A stretch of 64,000 nucleotides of DNA, from assembly GCA_900754965.1 (NCBI GenBank), contig CAAEEO010000007.1, forward strand, positions 1 through 64,000, read 5' to 3'. Each line of letters opens with the position of its first letter. Positions within the stretch are counted from its first letter, which is position 1. The notes beneath the pieces are model-generated. The model made no database searches and was not told the origin of the DNA. It saw nothing but the letters and a program-made list of their open reading frames with translations. Source of the stretch: an uncultured Oscillospiraceae bacterium (GTDB taxonomy: Bacteria > Bacillota > Clostridia > Oscillospirales > Oscillospiraceae). This document shows positions 50,262 through 57,573 of the stretch, one piece after another. The translations under genes and the position numbers were made by a program.

Positions 50262-51512
50262 TCATGCAGGCCGCTCCACGCTCAGCGAGGTAAACCCATC
50301 CTCCGGCTCCATCAGGGACATGGCAAAGTACCGAATATCATCCATGGCGTGGTCGTATTCTTTCACAGGTGCGTCTTTTCCGCCGGTTTCACTGTCCCAC
50401 CGATACAGGCCAAACTCCCGGATCGCGTCCCGGCACGGACGGCAGATCACCAGTCTCCCCTGCCGCAGCAGCTCCGCCGTCACCCGAATGCCGGTCAGCA
50501 CCCGGTTGTCCGCTTTCCGCACCGGAAACCCTTTCTGCCGCAGTGCCTGGATAAAACTGGCCGCCGAGGGATCGACCAGGATCTGTTCCGCCGCCCTGCC
50601 GTCCAGCAGTGCCTCCAGGGCCTGCACATACTCTCCATCAGTCTGCTGCCGCCCCTCTTTTCGGGAATCGAAATAATACTCCTCGATCCGGTACCAGACC
50701 TCCCCCTGTCGGCCCCAAAGACCAAAAGAGGCCGGATTGGTCGTCCCATAATCGCAGCTGACCCGGTAAGCGCTGAATGTTCCTTCCGGCACCGGCTGCA
50801 CCCAACTCTCGTCAAAGAAGTCGTAGATCTGCCCCTGTGCCGCCGTCCACTCGCCCAGTACAAACCGCCGATAAAACACCCCGGTATATAGCCTCTCATA
50901 CCGTTCCCGGATCTCCTCCGACAGTCCCGGATTGTCCTCCATGGAAAAGTGAAGATACAGCGCCTGTTTTTCCTCTGTCTGGCAGATCCATTCCCGGTAA
51001 AACCAGTGCTGCGGGCCATCCGGGTTGCAGGAAAACCACAGCTTGCTCCCCGTCACGGAGCACCGCGCCAGTGCCTGTTCCACGAAACTCCGGGGCATCA
51101 GCACCACCTCGTCCAAAAATACCCCCGCCAGGGTCATTCCCTGGATTAGATCCGCTCCGCCGGCATCCCGTCCCCCAAACAGATAGAAGTGGTTCTCCCG
51201 CCCGCCGAAAGACACCGTCACCCGGTGTTCGCTCAGATGCTCCCTGCATCGAAACCCCAGTTCCTCCAGCACCGGCAGGATCTCCGTCAGCACATTTCGC
51301 CGCACCGCGCCGATGGTCTTGCCGCACAGGGCAAACCGCTGATTCTGAAAGCAGCACATCGCCCATAATACGAAAGACACGCCCAGGCACAGGGTCTTTC
51401 CGCTGCGCACCGCCCCGTCGCAGATCACCGCCTGTTTTCCGCAGGTCTCTGCTCCGGGCAGCCACCAGGTCAGCGCCTTCCGCTGTACCGGGGAAAACCG
51501 CTCCGGGATCAT
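50262..51512 (-). CDS. Large terminase subunit (PBSX/XtmB family)
   Basis: A 416-residue DNA packaging motor. Walker A is DGAVRSGKT (32-40), Walker B GVFLDEV (130-136), and the nuclease domain shows VSCDYGTTNPASFG, QILVDPSAASF and DDIRYFAMS, containing the acidic metal ligands. All catalytic motifs are intact, so it is probably active. It is coupled by a 4-base overlap to the small terminase-like gene. Confidence 0.93.
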   Translation of the reverse strand: MIPERFSPVQRKALTWWLPGAETCGKQAVICDGAVRSGKTLCLGVSFVLWAMCCFQNQRFALCGKTIGAVRRNVLTEILPVLEELGFRCREHLSEHRVTVSFGGRENHFYLFGGRDAGGADLIQGMTLAGVFLDEVVLMPRSFVEQALARCSVTGSKLWFSCNPDGPQHWFYREWICQTEEKQALYLHFSMEDNPGLSEEIRERYERLYTGVFYRRFVLGEWTAAQGQIYDFFDESWVQPVPEGTFSAYRVSCDYGTTNPASFGLWGRQGEVWYRIEEYYFDSRKEGRQQTDGEYVQALEALLDGRAAEQILVDPSAASFIQALRQKGFPVRKADNRVLTGIRVTAELLRQGRLVICRPCRDAIREFGLYRWDSETGGKDAPVKEYDHAMDDIRYFAMSLMEPEDGFTSLSVERPA

Positions 51513-51820
51513 TTCTCTCCCTCTCCCGGTTCTGCGGCAGCCGCATTCAGTGCCTGGAAGAATGCCAAAGCCTGCTCGTTTTCTGCGCCCTCCTGCTCCA
51601 GAAGAGCGCTGAGCATTCGCAGCAGCTCCAGTTTATCCACCAGTTTCACCTGACTGCCGCCCCGCTCCCCGATTTTCACATCTGTGACCAGGGACACATC
51701 CATCCCGGAAATATCACTTCCCGTGGGCAGAAAGGCCAGCTGTACGGCGTCCGTTGGATTGGAAAATGCCAGCTTGGCGATTTTCGCGATCAGTTTTTCT
51801 TTGTCAAACCTTGCATTCAT
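51509..51820 (-). CDS. Small terminase-like protein lacking an evident DNA-binding domain
   Basis: A 103-residue protein; ATG 51820 follows GGGAGGG. The sequence KLAFSNPTDAVQLAFL, a middle part SLVTDVKIGERGGSQVKLVD and KLELLRMLSALLEQE resembles the C-terminal half of terminase small subunits, but the N-terminal HTH that recognises pac/cos is missing. The frame continues upstream to 51880 without a ribosome binding site. A TerS without specific DNA binding is known from the gene transfer agent of Rhodobacter and would lead to non-specific packaging. Confidence 0.65.
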   Translation of the reverse strand: MNARFDKEKLIAKIAKLAFSNPTDAVQLAFLPTGSDISGMDVSLVTDVKIGERGGSQVKLVDKLELLRMLSALLEQEGAENEQALAFFQALNAAAAEPGEGEK

Positions 51821-51886
51821 GAAGTTCCCTCCCACCCATAGGTCTCCATCCCCTGCTTTTTGTATGTTTCGGCGCACCAAAAGAAA

Positions 51887-51913
51887 AAAGAGGGAGAAAA
51901 AATCTCCCTCTTT
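51887..51913 (-). terminator. Second terminator upstream of the phage-like block
   Basis: A perfect 11-bp stem (51887-51897, 51903-51913), 5-base loop; on the minus strand it is followed by CTTTTTTCTTTT. It lies 67 bases before the first phage-like gene. Confidence 0.85.
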
Positions 51914-51932
51914 GTCTCCACAGATGCAAAAC

Positions 51933-51964
51933 TCCCCCGGCGGAACCCACTTCCCGCCGGGGGA
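51933..51964 (-). terminator. First terminator, end of the lipoprotein operon
   Basis: A perfect 11-bp GC-rich stem (51933-51943, 51954-51964) with a 10-base loop; on the minus strand it is followed by GTTTTGC. It lies 26 bases after the stop of the last lipoprotein gene. Confidence 0.75.
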
Positions 51965-51990
51965 TCATTCTGTATAGTTCATTGTTTTCC

Positions 51991-52473
51991 TCAGTTCAGT
52001 GCGTTGGGGTCATCGTATTGATACAACTCTGCGTCCAGCCCCTCCCGCAGTTCCTCCGGGATGCTGTTCACATTGGTGAAGTACCAAAGTTCTCCGTTCA
52101 GCCGACCCACGAAATGGTAGTACCGCACATACTCGTCAGGCCCCAGACCATAGACCTGTGCGTTCACTTCCGACCGGATCAACACGGTATATTCCTTCAG
52201 ATTTTCATTGATTTGGGTCATACTTTCCACTTTGTGCGCCAGATTCGGCATCGTTGAGAGCAGATGTCCCGCCTTATTGATGTCGTCCCCATGGTAGATC
52301 AGTTTGGCGGCAGCCTGATTACAGCCCGGTGCCTCCTGCTCCATCATGTCCAGACAGATGGCGGCATACCGGTCCATCTCATCTCCCTCCTGCAGGTCGA
52401 TCTTCTCCCCGCATCCGCACAGGCCGCACCCCAGTGCCAACAAAAACAGTAGTGTGAAGAATCGTTTCATCAT
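51991..52473 (-). CDS. Lipoprotein of unknown function
   Basis: A 160-residue lipoprotein; ATG at 52473 follows GGAGGCTGTAAC and overlaps the stop of the gene upstream. The signal peptide ends LCGC, and its continuation GEKIDLQEGD resembles that of the upstream paralogue (GEKIELNGVD). The mature part is acidic with no domain I recognise (AAICLDMMEQEAPGCNQAAA, DEYVRYYHFVGRLNGELWYF). Probably a membrane-anchored extracytoplasmic protein. Confidence 0.8.
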   Translation of the reverse strand: MMKRFFTLLFLLALGCGLCGCGEKIDLQEGDEMDRYAAICLDMMEQEAPGCNQAAAKLIYHGDDINKAGHLLSTMPNLAHKVESMTQINENLKEYTVLIRSEVNAQVYGLGPDEYVRYYHFVGRLNGELWYFTNVNSIPEELREGLDAELYQYDDPNALN

Positions 52474-53162
52474 GTTACAGCCTCCAGTTTCACAATATGG
52501 ATTGCCCTCTCGGTCTCTTCCTCTCCGGCAAAGTCTTTTCGCATCCACATCCGCACCTCGTCGCCCACAGCATAGTCCTCACTGGGCACCAGGGGATTGA
52601 ACAGCCGGTTTTCACCGGCCCACCAAACGAGCAAAATCGGCTCCTCCGCCGGGAATCTCTCGTCCGCCACCTGTACGAACAGATGCCCCTCGTCGTCGAT
52701 TTTCGTGATTGTCCCGTCCAGGCGCTCCAGTACCCCTGTCTCCCTGGAAACATCTGCCATGAGCCGGGATTGCTCTGCCTCCTCGTCCCGGTGCAAATAC
52801 AGCGTAATGACCTCGTCATCCTCCGTGACCCAAATCAGATGCTTGTGGAATTTTCCCTCGGCCTTGGGCAGATACCGCTCAAACTCCGTCCCGTCCGTGC
52901 CGTAGGTCAGCGTTTCGGGGAACGCAGCGCAAAGCTGCTCGATCAGTCCCAGCGTTTCGGTGCCAAACTGCTCATAGTCCGCCCCATCGTAGTGGAACCG
53001 GGCTTGCCAGACCCCGTCCCTGCTGACGGTTTCCGCCCCCTCCGCATGGGGCAGCGCCGCTTTCAGATCCACCCCGTTCAGTTCGATTTTCTCCCCGCAT
53101 CCGCACAGTCCCAGTGCCATGACTAAGCACAGCACCAGGCATCCCAAATTCCGAAGTTTCAT
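52470..53162 (-). CDS. Lipoprotein of unknown function, paralogous N-terminus to the next gene
   Basis: A 230-residue lipoprotein; start 53162 behind GGGAGGGAAAAGG. Its lipobox (LGLCGC) and following GEKIELNG match those of the downstream lipoprotein. The mature part has two areas: about 30-140 with FHYDGADYEQFGTETLGLIE, and a beta-rich C-terminal part with GTITKIDDEGHLFVQVADER, which recalls a DUF3221-like OB fold. Function unknown. It overlaps the next gene by 4 bases; both are probably in the same unit as the secreted protein upstream. Confidence 0.8.
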   Translation of the reverse strand: MKLRNLGCLVLCLVMALGLCGCGEKIELNGVDLKAALPHAEGAETVSRDGVWQARFHYDGADYEQFGTETLGLIEQLCAAFPETLTYGTDGTEFERYLPKAEGKFHKHLIWVTEDDEVITLYLHRDEEAEQSRLMADVSRETGVLERLDGTITKIDDEGHLFVQVADERFPAEEPILLVWWAGENRLFNPLVPSEDYAVGDEVRMWMRKDFAGEEETERAIHIVKLEAVT

Positions 53163-53186
53163 CCTTTTCCCTCCCATTATCACCTA

Positions 53187-53870
53187 TCAAGTGACAGAAA
53201 TACTCCAAGAATTACTCAAGGTTTTGTTATAATACGTAGTTGATCCTTCACTCTTTGACAAAGAAAAACCAATATTTACAATATCCTTAATGTTAACATC
53301 CACATTCCCAGAAACTACAACATCATTTGTCGCCATCACCGTGCATGTTGCTCGGTAGTAACAATTTACATATGCTGCTGGAAAACCATTTGGAGGCAAT
53401 GCACTACAAGTTTCACTACTAATTGTAAAATTAGAGAGTCCATCCGAGGCGTGTACACCATTTGAAATCACTGATTGAATTTGCTTGAATGAACCATTTA
53501 CGTATATTTCTAACAAAACTTCATTTGTAATACTGCAAATATTATGAGAAAGTCCGGACTTAACTACTTTTTCATACACAGTGTTTGTAAAATTGCGTTG
53601 AATTGTCGAAACCGCTCTCGTCATCCCTGGCTTGAGGATTTCTAAAGAAAATGTTTCAACAATGTTCCCCTCTAAATCATAAATATCTGCGACATACCAT
53701 CCATCTTTCGTGTACTTCTCTACATAAAATTCATCTTCAGAATACGACGTCCTAACAACAATCCCATCATCGAGTTCAATAACAAGCATACGACTGTCAG
53801 TTGCAAAAGCAGGAATTGTTACTACAAATACCATTACGATTGTCATAATCATGCTAATCATTTTTTTCAT
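53187..53870 (-). CDS. Secreted protein of unknown function, AT-rich
   Basis: A 227-residue exported protein; start 53870 behind AAAAGGAG. Signal peptide of about 22 residues (MISMIMTIVMVFVVTIPAFA). The mature part is rich in Ser, Thr, Asn and Val, with beta pattern (IVVRTSYSEDEFYVEKYTKD, VVVSGNVDVNIKDIVNIGFS) and an odd C-terminus GSTTYYNKTLSNSWSISVT. I do not recognise it; it could be a surface or toxin-like beta protein. Base composition is markedly lower in GC than neighbouring genes and codon use differs (TTT, AAT, ATA), which suggests recent transfer. Confidence 0.78.
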   Translation of the reverse strand: MKKMISMIMTIVMVFVVTIPAFATDSRMLVIELDDGIVVRTSYSEDEFYVEKYTKDGWYVADIYDLEGNIVETFSLEILKPGMTRAVSTIQRNFTNTVYEKVVKSGLSHNICSITNEVLLEIYVNGSFKQIQSVISNGVHASDGLSNFTISSETCSALPPNGFPAAYVNCYYRATCTVMATNDVVVSGNVDVNIKDIVNIGFSLSKSEGSTTYYNKTLSNSWSISVT

Positions 53871-53997
53871 AGTCCACTTCTCCTTTTTTGATAGTTGTTC
53901 CACATTTTCTGCCGTCAAACTCGTTTTCTCTCTCACGCTCCTTTCCCATTCTTACCCTTAGTAACGAATGGAAAAGGCATATTGTGACACCGATCTC

Positions 53998-54657
53998 TCA
54001 ATTTTTGGTAGAGATTACATTTTCCGCCATTTTGACCAATTCCTGTTCCTCCAAATGGGCAGAAATGACAAACAGTATTTCCTCTTCCTCCCAAACCAGT
54101 TCATTCAGATTTTCATGGGGTTCTGCCCGGAACAGATCCGCCGGTTTCCCGTGAACCCAGGTACAGACTTTCTCCTGTTCCCGCGTTTCGATTCCCGCAC
54201 TTCCGCTGTTCATATAGCTGAATCGAATATATCGCTCCTCTTCATCCCGATAATATTCCACAGCCGTTCCCGGAATCCCATTCCGCTCCACCAGAACATA
54301 TCCCTCCGGAATCCACCCCAAGGTATATTCCTCCGTCTGTTCCCGCGGCTGCCCGGAAAAAGAATAGCGAAACAGATTGCCCGTGCGCTCCTGAATCCAC
54401 CGTTTCACTTCTTCCCGCGCGGATGCATCTGTGATGAGTAACACACTGCCTAAAATTCCGATGACCGCCACGACACAAGCCGCTCTTTGAACCCAGCGTT
54501 TCACGGTCTTTCGCCGTTGCACCTGCCGCTGCAGCCGCTCCATCTTGTTCAAAAACTCCTCCGACGGTGTAAACGGCAGTTCACCGTCGGAAAAATCCTC
54601 CGCAGAAAAATCTCGTGCGATCCGCGCCGATTCCCGCAGCCGTTCCTCTGAGATCAT
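53998..54657 (-). CDS. Anti-sigma factor-like membrane protein with DUF4367-type domain (copy B)
   Basis: A 219-residue single-pass protein whose ATG overlaps the stop of the sigma gene (ATGA), with GGGAGGAGGG upstream. Cytoplasmic part about 1-55 (EEFLNKMERLQRQVQRRK), membrane helix about 60-80, outer domain with YTLGWIPEGYVLVERN and a C-terminal LFVISAHLEEQELVKMAENV, the DUF4367 pattern. It probably holds the cognate sigma factor inactive until an envelope signal arrives. Paralogue of the 55289-55936 gene. Confidence 0.82.
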   Translation of the reverse strand: MISEERLRESARIARDFSAEDFSDGELPFTPSEEFLNKMERLQRQVQRRKTVKRWVQRAACVVAVIGILGSVLLITDASAREEVKRWIQERTGNLFRYSFSGQPREQTEEYTLGWIPEGYVLVERNGIPGTAVEYYRDEEERYIRFSYMNSGSAGIETREQEKVCTWVHGKPADLFRAEPHENLNELVWEEEEILFVISAHLEEQELVKMAENVISTKN

Positions 54658-55172
54658 ATCTCGACGCCCTCCTCCCGACACAACTCCGCCAGCCGTTCCT
54701 TTGCGCGCTGATCCATCTTTCGCACTGCGCTCTCCCGCATTTCCAATATCGCCGCAATTTCCCGATTGTTGTATCCCTGTTCATACTTCAAATAGATCAG
54801 CGTCCGATAGTTCTCAGGCAACCGGAGAATACATTTTGCCAAACCAGCCTCCGGCAATCCCGTTTCCGGCGCCGGCATGGACTCTTTCAGCGGTTCACAG
54901 CCGCAGCGCTGATATTTTCGATATAGATCAATGGCTTTGCTCTCAACAATGGTAACGAGATAATTCCTCGTTTTGTGACACTTTGGCTCAGAAATTTTTG
55001 AGATATTTTTTGCAACAGTCAAAAATGCCTCATGGACTGCATCTTCTGCATCCGCTTGATTGTGTAAGATCTGATATGCTCTGCGGAGCATTTGATCTCG
55101 ATAACACCCATATAAAATTGTAAATTTCTCCCGGTCCTCCGGGCTGTCCATCAAGGTGTAATACAGGAGCAT
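54654..55172 (-). CDS. RNA polymerase sigma factor, ECF/sigma-70 family (copy B)
   Basis: A 172-residue sigma factor. ATG at 55172 lies 9 bases after AGAGAGG; a GTG 3 codons upstream is less likely. Region 2 is LYGCYRDQMLRRAYQILHNQ with ADAEDAVHEAFLTVAKN; region 4 is RLPENYRTLIYLKYEQGYNN followed by an HTH with AILEMRESAVRKMDQRAK. Its N-terminus is near-identical to that of copy A. It is followed by its anti-sigma gene and likely drives its own transcription or that of the genes further down. Confidence 0.9.
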   Translation of the reverse strand: MLLYYTLMDSPEDREKFTILYGCYRDQMLRRAYQILHNQADAEDAVHEAFLTVAKNISKISEPKCHKTRNYLVTIVESKAIDLYRKYQRCGCEPLKESMPAPETGLPEAGLAKCILRLPENYRTLIYLKYEQGYNNREIAAILEMRESAVRKMDQRAKERLAELCREEGVEI

Positions 55173-55242
55173 ACGGTACACCCTCTCTTCTTTTTTTTCA
55201 TTGTACCATACCCCACAGTCCCTTTCTATCCTCTATACCGAA
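55147..55242. repeat. Direct repeat, copy B, upstream of sigma gene B
   Basis: About 96 bases almost identical to 56426-56520, covering the first codons of the sigma gene, its ribosome binding site and the promoter area. On the minus strand both contain TATGGTACAAT, an extended -10 box (55205-55200 here), downstream of GGTATAGAGGATAGAAAGGG. Confidence 0.9.
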
Positions 55243-55288
55243 TCTACACGGTATTTTTTCCCATGTTAAGATTACTTTTCATCAAATT

Positions 55289-55936
55289 TTATGTTACGTT
55301 TTCAGCTATTTTAATCAACACATCTTCTGTCAATCTTCCAGAAATCACAAACAATGTACTATCCTTGACCCACACAAGTGCACAATCGCCACCATTCTCA
55401 GATACATAAAAATCTGCGGGGACTCCACCCACGAACACCTGATGTCTGCACAGTCCATCTTCAGCCAAATAAGCGTCCCCGGATGGCTGATAGGAAAACG
55501 CCAATGACTCACCACTTTCATTTTCATAAATCAAAATCGTAAGTGAACCGTTTTCGACTCTCTTTCGGAATGTATATCCGCTCGGTTCCCAACCTAAATG
55601 ATACAAGCTATCCGAACTATTTTCCTCACCCACAAACTGATAATGAAAGAACTGTCCGGAGAGCGCCTGTACCCAGCCAAAAAATTCTGCCCGCACTTCC
55701 GTATTCACGGCCAACACCACTCCCGCAGTGGTCAGCAGCACCACGGCAGTGCAGGCCGCCGCCTGAATTCCCTTTTGGAACAGGCCGGGTTCTGTCCGCC
55801 GCCCTGCTTTTTCCATCTTCCGTTCAAATTCTTCGGAAAAGGTGTGTGCCGGGCAGGCCCCTGGTTCCGGCAGATGCTCTGCCATGGCGCGAACCACCTC
55901 CGCGGACGCCTCTTTCAGCTCCCGTTCGGAAAACAT
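55289..55936 (-). CDS. Anti-sigma factor-like membrane protein with DUF4367-type domain (copy A)
   Basis: A 215-residue protein, start 55936 behind GGGAGGGG, overlapping the sigma stop by 1 base (TGATG). Cytoplasmic segment about 1-60, membrane helix about 62-82 (ACTAVVLLTTAGVVLAVN), outer domain with LYHLGWEPSGYTFRKRVENG and LFVISGRLTEDVLIKIAENV, as in copy B. Its final third is more AT-rich than the rest. It is expected to sequester sigma A-copy at the membrane. Confidence 0.82.
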   Translation of the reverse strand: MFSERELKEASAEVVRAMAEHLPEPGACPAHTFSEEFERKMEKAGRRTEPGLFQKGIQAAACTAVVLLTTAGVVLAVNTEVRAEFFGWVQALSGQFFHYQFVGEENSSDSLYHLGWEPSGYTFRKRVENGSLTILIYENESGESLAFSYQPSGDAYLAEDGLCRHQVFVGGVPADFYVSENGGDCALVWVKDSTLFVISGRLTEDVLIKIAENVT

Positions 55937-56451
55937 CACAACACCCCTCCCTCTTCGCACAGCGTCCGCAGATGTTTCTTCGCCCGCTGCTCAAACCGGT
56001 AACCCGCGGACAGAGAAAAATGCATCATACGGCAGACTTCCTTCACCGAGTATCCATAGTGGAACCGCAGCAGAATCCAGTCCCGCTCCTGCCCCGGCAG
56101 CCGCCGGATGCACTGGGCCAGTCCCCCGGGTTCCTCTGTTTCCCGGACCGCTTGTCCCAAAATGTCCAACGGTTCCGTTGTTGTCCGCTTCCGTTTCCGG
56201 TAGAGGTCGATGGCCTGATGCTGACCGATTATGGACAAAAATGTTTTGGTCTCCGGTGCAGCTGGCGCACCGATCTTCTTCATATTTTTCGCCACATAAA
56301 GGAATGTTTCCTGCACAGCGTCCTCCGCCATCCCTTCATCCTCCAAAATTTGAAATGCAATACTGTAAATCAAGTTTTTGTAGCGCCCATATAGCGCGTC
56401 AAATTTCTCCCGGTCCCCCGGGCCATCCATCAAGGTGTAATACAGGAGCAT
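55936..56451 (-). CDS. RNA polymerase sigma factor, ECF/sigma-70 family (copy A)
   Basis: A 171-residue sigma factor, paralogue of the 54654-55172 gene. Start at 56451 by analogy and ribosome binding site. Region 2: LYGRYKNLIYSIAFQILEDE with AEDAVQETFLYVAKNMKKIG; region 4: RRLPGQERDWILLRFHYGYS and an HTH (VCRMMHFSLSAGYRFEQRAK). The two copies differ much more in the body than in the first 12 residues, which suggests an old duplication with a conserved, perhaps gene-converted, upstream end. Confidence 0.9.
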   Translation of the reverse strand: MLLYYTLMDGPGDREKFDALYGRYKNLIYSIAFQILEDEGMAEDAVQETFLYVAKNMKKIGAPAAPETKTFLSIIGQHQAIDLYRKRKRTTTEPLDILGQAVRETEEPGGLAQCIRRLPGQERDWILLRFHYGYSVKEVCRMMHFSLSAGYRFEQRAKKHLRTLCEEGGVL

Positions 56452-56520
56452 ACGGTACACCCTCTCCTCTTTTTTTCATTGTACCATACCCCACAATCCC
56501 TTTCTATCCTCTATACCGAA
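56426..56520. repeat. Direct repeat, copy A, upstream of sigma gene A
   Basis: About 95 bases matching 55147-55242 with few changes, including the extended -10 box TATGGTACAAT on the minus strand (TACAAT at 56483-56478). Conservation outside the coding part implies shared control. Confidence 0.9.
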
Positions 56521-56586
56521 CGCCCCCTTCGATTTTTCCCACCATTTTCCGAATTTTTTCAAAAAGTTCTCCCTTCCAACAAAAAA

Positions 56587-56612
56587 CGGCCGCAGAGTTT
56601 CCTCTGCGGCCG
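56587..56612 (-). terminator. Terminator of the nucleoside transporter operon
   Basis: A perfect 11-bp stem (56587-56597, 56602-56612) with a 4-base loop; on the minus strand TTTTTTGTTGG follows. It lies 17 bases after the last permease gene. Confidence 0.9.
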
Positions 56613-56628
56613 CTGACAGCGCCAAAGC

Positions 56629-57573
56629 TTATTTGGATTTGATAAAGGGTTTTCCGTTGGCCGACGGCACATGGGATTTGCCCACGAACAGGATCAGCAC
56701 TAACACTGTCACCACATAGGGGATCATGGAAATCAGCTGTGCCGAAACCACATTGGAGGAGCCCAGCACCACTTTCAAACCGGTGCAGAAACCGAACAGC
56801 AGACAGCCCAGCATTGCGCCCTGGGGACGGAACTTACCGAAAATCACCGATGCGATGGCAATAAAGCCCTGACCCACAATAGAGATGGGACGGAACTGGT
56901 TGGTGATGGCCATGGTCACGCAAGCGCCGCCCAATCCGGCCATAAACCCGGAAATGCACACGCAGGTGAACCGTGTCCGCAGCACATTGATGCCCAGTGT
57001 CTCGCACGCCTGGGGATGCTCACCGCAGGCCCGCATCCGCAGGCCAAACCGGGTTTTGTAGAACACAAACCACACCACAATCACCGCAATGAACACCAGA
57101 TAGGTCGTTGCATAGTTGGTGAACACATTCTTCATAAAAGTGCCAAATGTGGTACTGGTATCAAACGTGCCGTTGAACAGCAGGGGGATCTTTGCGCTGG
57201 TGGGCAGAGGAACGGTATCCGTGGACTTGAACAGTGCCTTCGCCAGCATAATGGCCACGCCCGGTGCCAGCATATTGATAGCCGTACCGGAAATGGTCTG
57301 GTCTGCTCCCAATTTCACCGTTGCAAATGCGTGCAGCGCACCAAACAGCATACCCGCCAGACCGCCGCACAAAAAGCCGATCCAGGGATTGTTGGTAAAC
57401 AGCGCCACCACGCATCCGGTAAATGCGCCGGCCGTCATCATGCCCTCGATGCCGATGTTCACCACACCGGAAACTTCCGAAAAACAGGAACCCAGTGCCG
57501 CAAACAGCAGGGGCGGCGTAAACAGCAAAGTTGCGTAAATAATAACGCCCAGTTCATTGATCAATCCATCCAT
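56629..57573 (-). CDS. ABC transporter permease, nucleoside type (NupQ/YufQ-like)
   Basis: A 314-residue membrane protein of the BPD_transp_2 family with about nine helices. FAALGSCFSEVSGVVNIGIEG and GADQTISGTAINMLAPGVAI match the second permease of BMP-type nucleoside importers (NupQ of lactic acid bacteria, YufQ of B. subtilis). It overlaps the first permease gene by 1 base (TAATG) and follows AAAGGAGG. It pairs with that gene to form the channel. Confidence 0.92.
   Translation of the reverse strand: MDGLINELGVIIYATLLFTPPLLFAALGSCFSEVSGVVNIGIEGMMTAGAFTGCVVALFTNNPWIGFLCGGLAGMLFGALHAFATVKLGADQTISGTAINMLAPGVAIMLAKALFKSTDTVPLPTSAKIPLLFNGTFDTSTTFGTFMKNVFTNYATTYLVFIAVIVVWFVFYKTRFGLRMRACGEHPQACETLGINVLRTRFTCVCISGFMAGLGGACVTMAITNQFRPISIVGQGFIAIASVIFGKFRPQGAMLGCLLFGFCTGLKVVLGSSNVVSAQLISMIPYVVTVLVLILFVGKSHVPSANGKPFIKSK

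Larger units (their letters stand above)
39165..51820 (-). mobile_element. Compact contractile phage-like particle cluster (domesticated prophage / candidate gene transfer agent)
   Basis: Twenty consecutive minus-strand genes encode DNA packaging, capsid, connector, contractile tail and baseplate proteins in the same order as PBSX of Bacillus subtilis. Most neighbours overlap by 4 bases or abut, so it is one transcription unit. Missing are integrase, excisionase, repressor, replication, tail-fibre, classical tape measure and endolysin genes, and no flanking att repeat was seen. It is bordered by housekeeping genes and ends at terminators at both sides. Base composition looks like that of the host. 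I read it as an old, streamlined and retained particle system, not an active prophage; conservation in relatives would decide. Confidence 0.8.

Noticed and set aside
39120..52000. Attachment-site direct repeats flanking the phage-like block
   Set aside because: I compared the boundaries by eye and found no repeated core and no tRNA gene; a computed search would be needed to exclude a short one.
53871..53997. A 31-codon frame starting MGKERERENEFD before the AT-rich secreted gene
   Set aside because: Short, Arg/Glu-rich, not conserved in pattern, and it contains the ribosome binding site of the secreted gene; unlikely to be a real gene.
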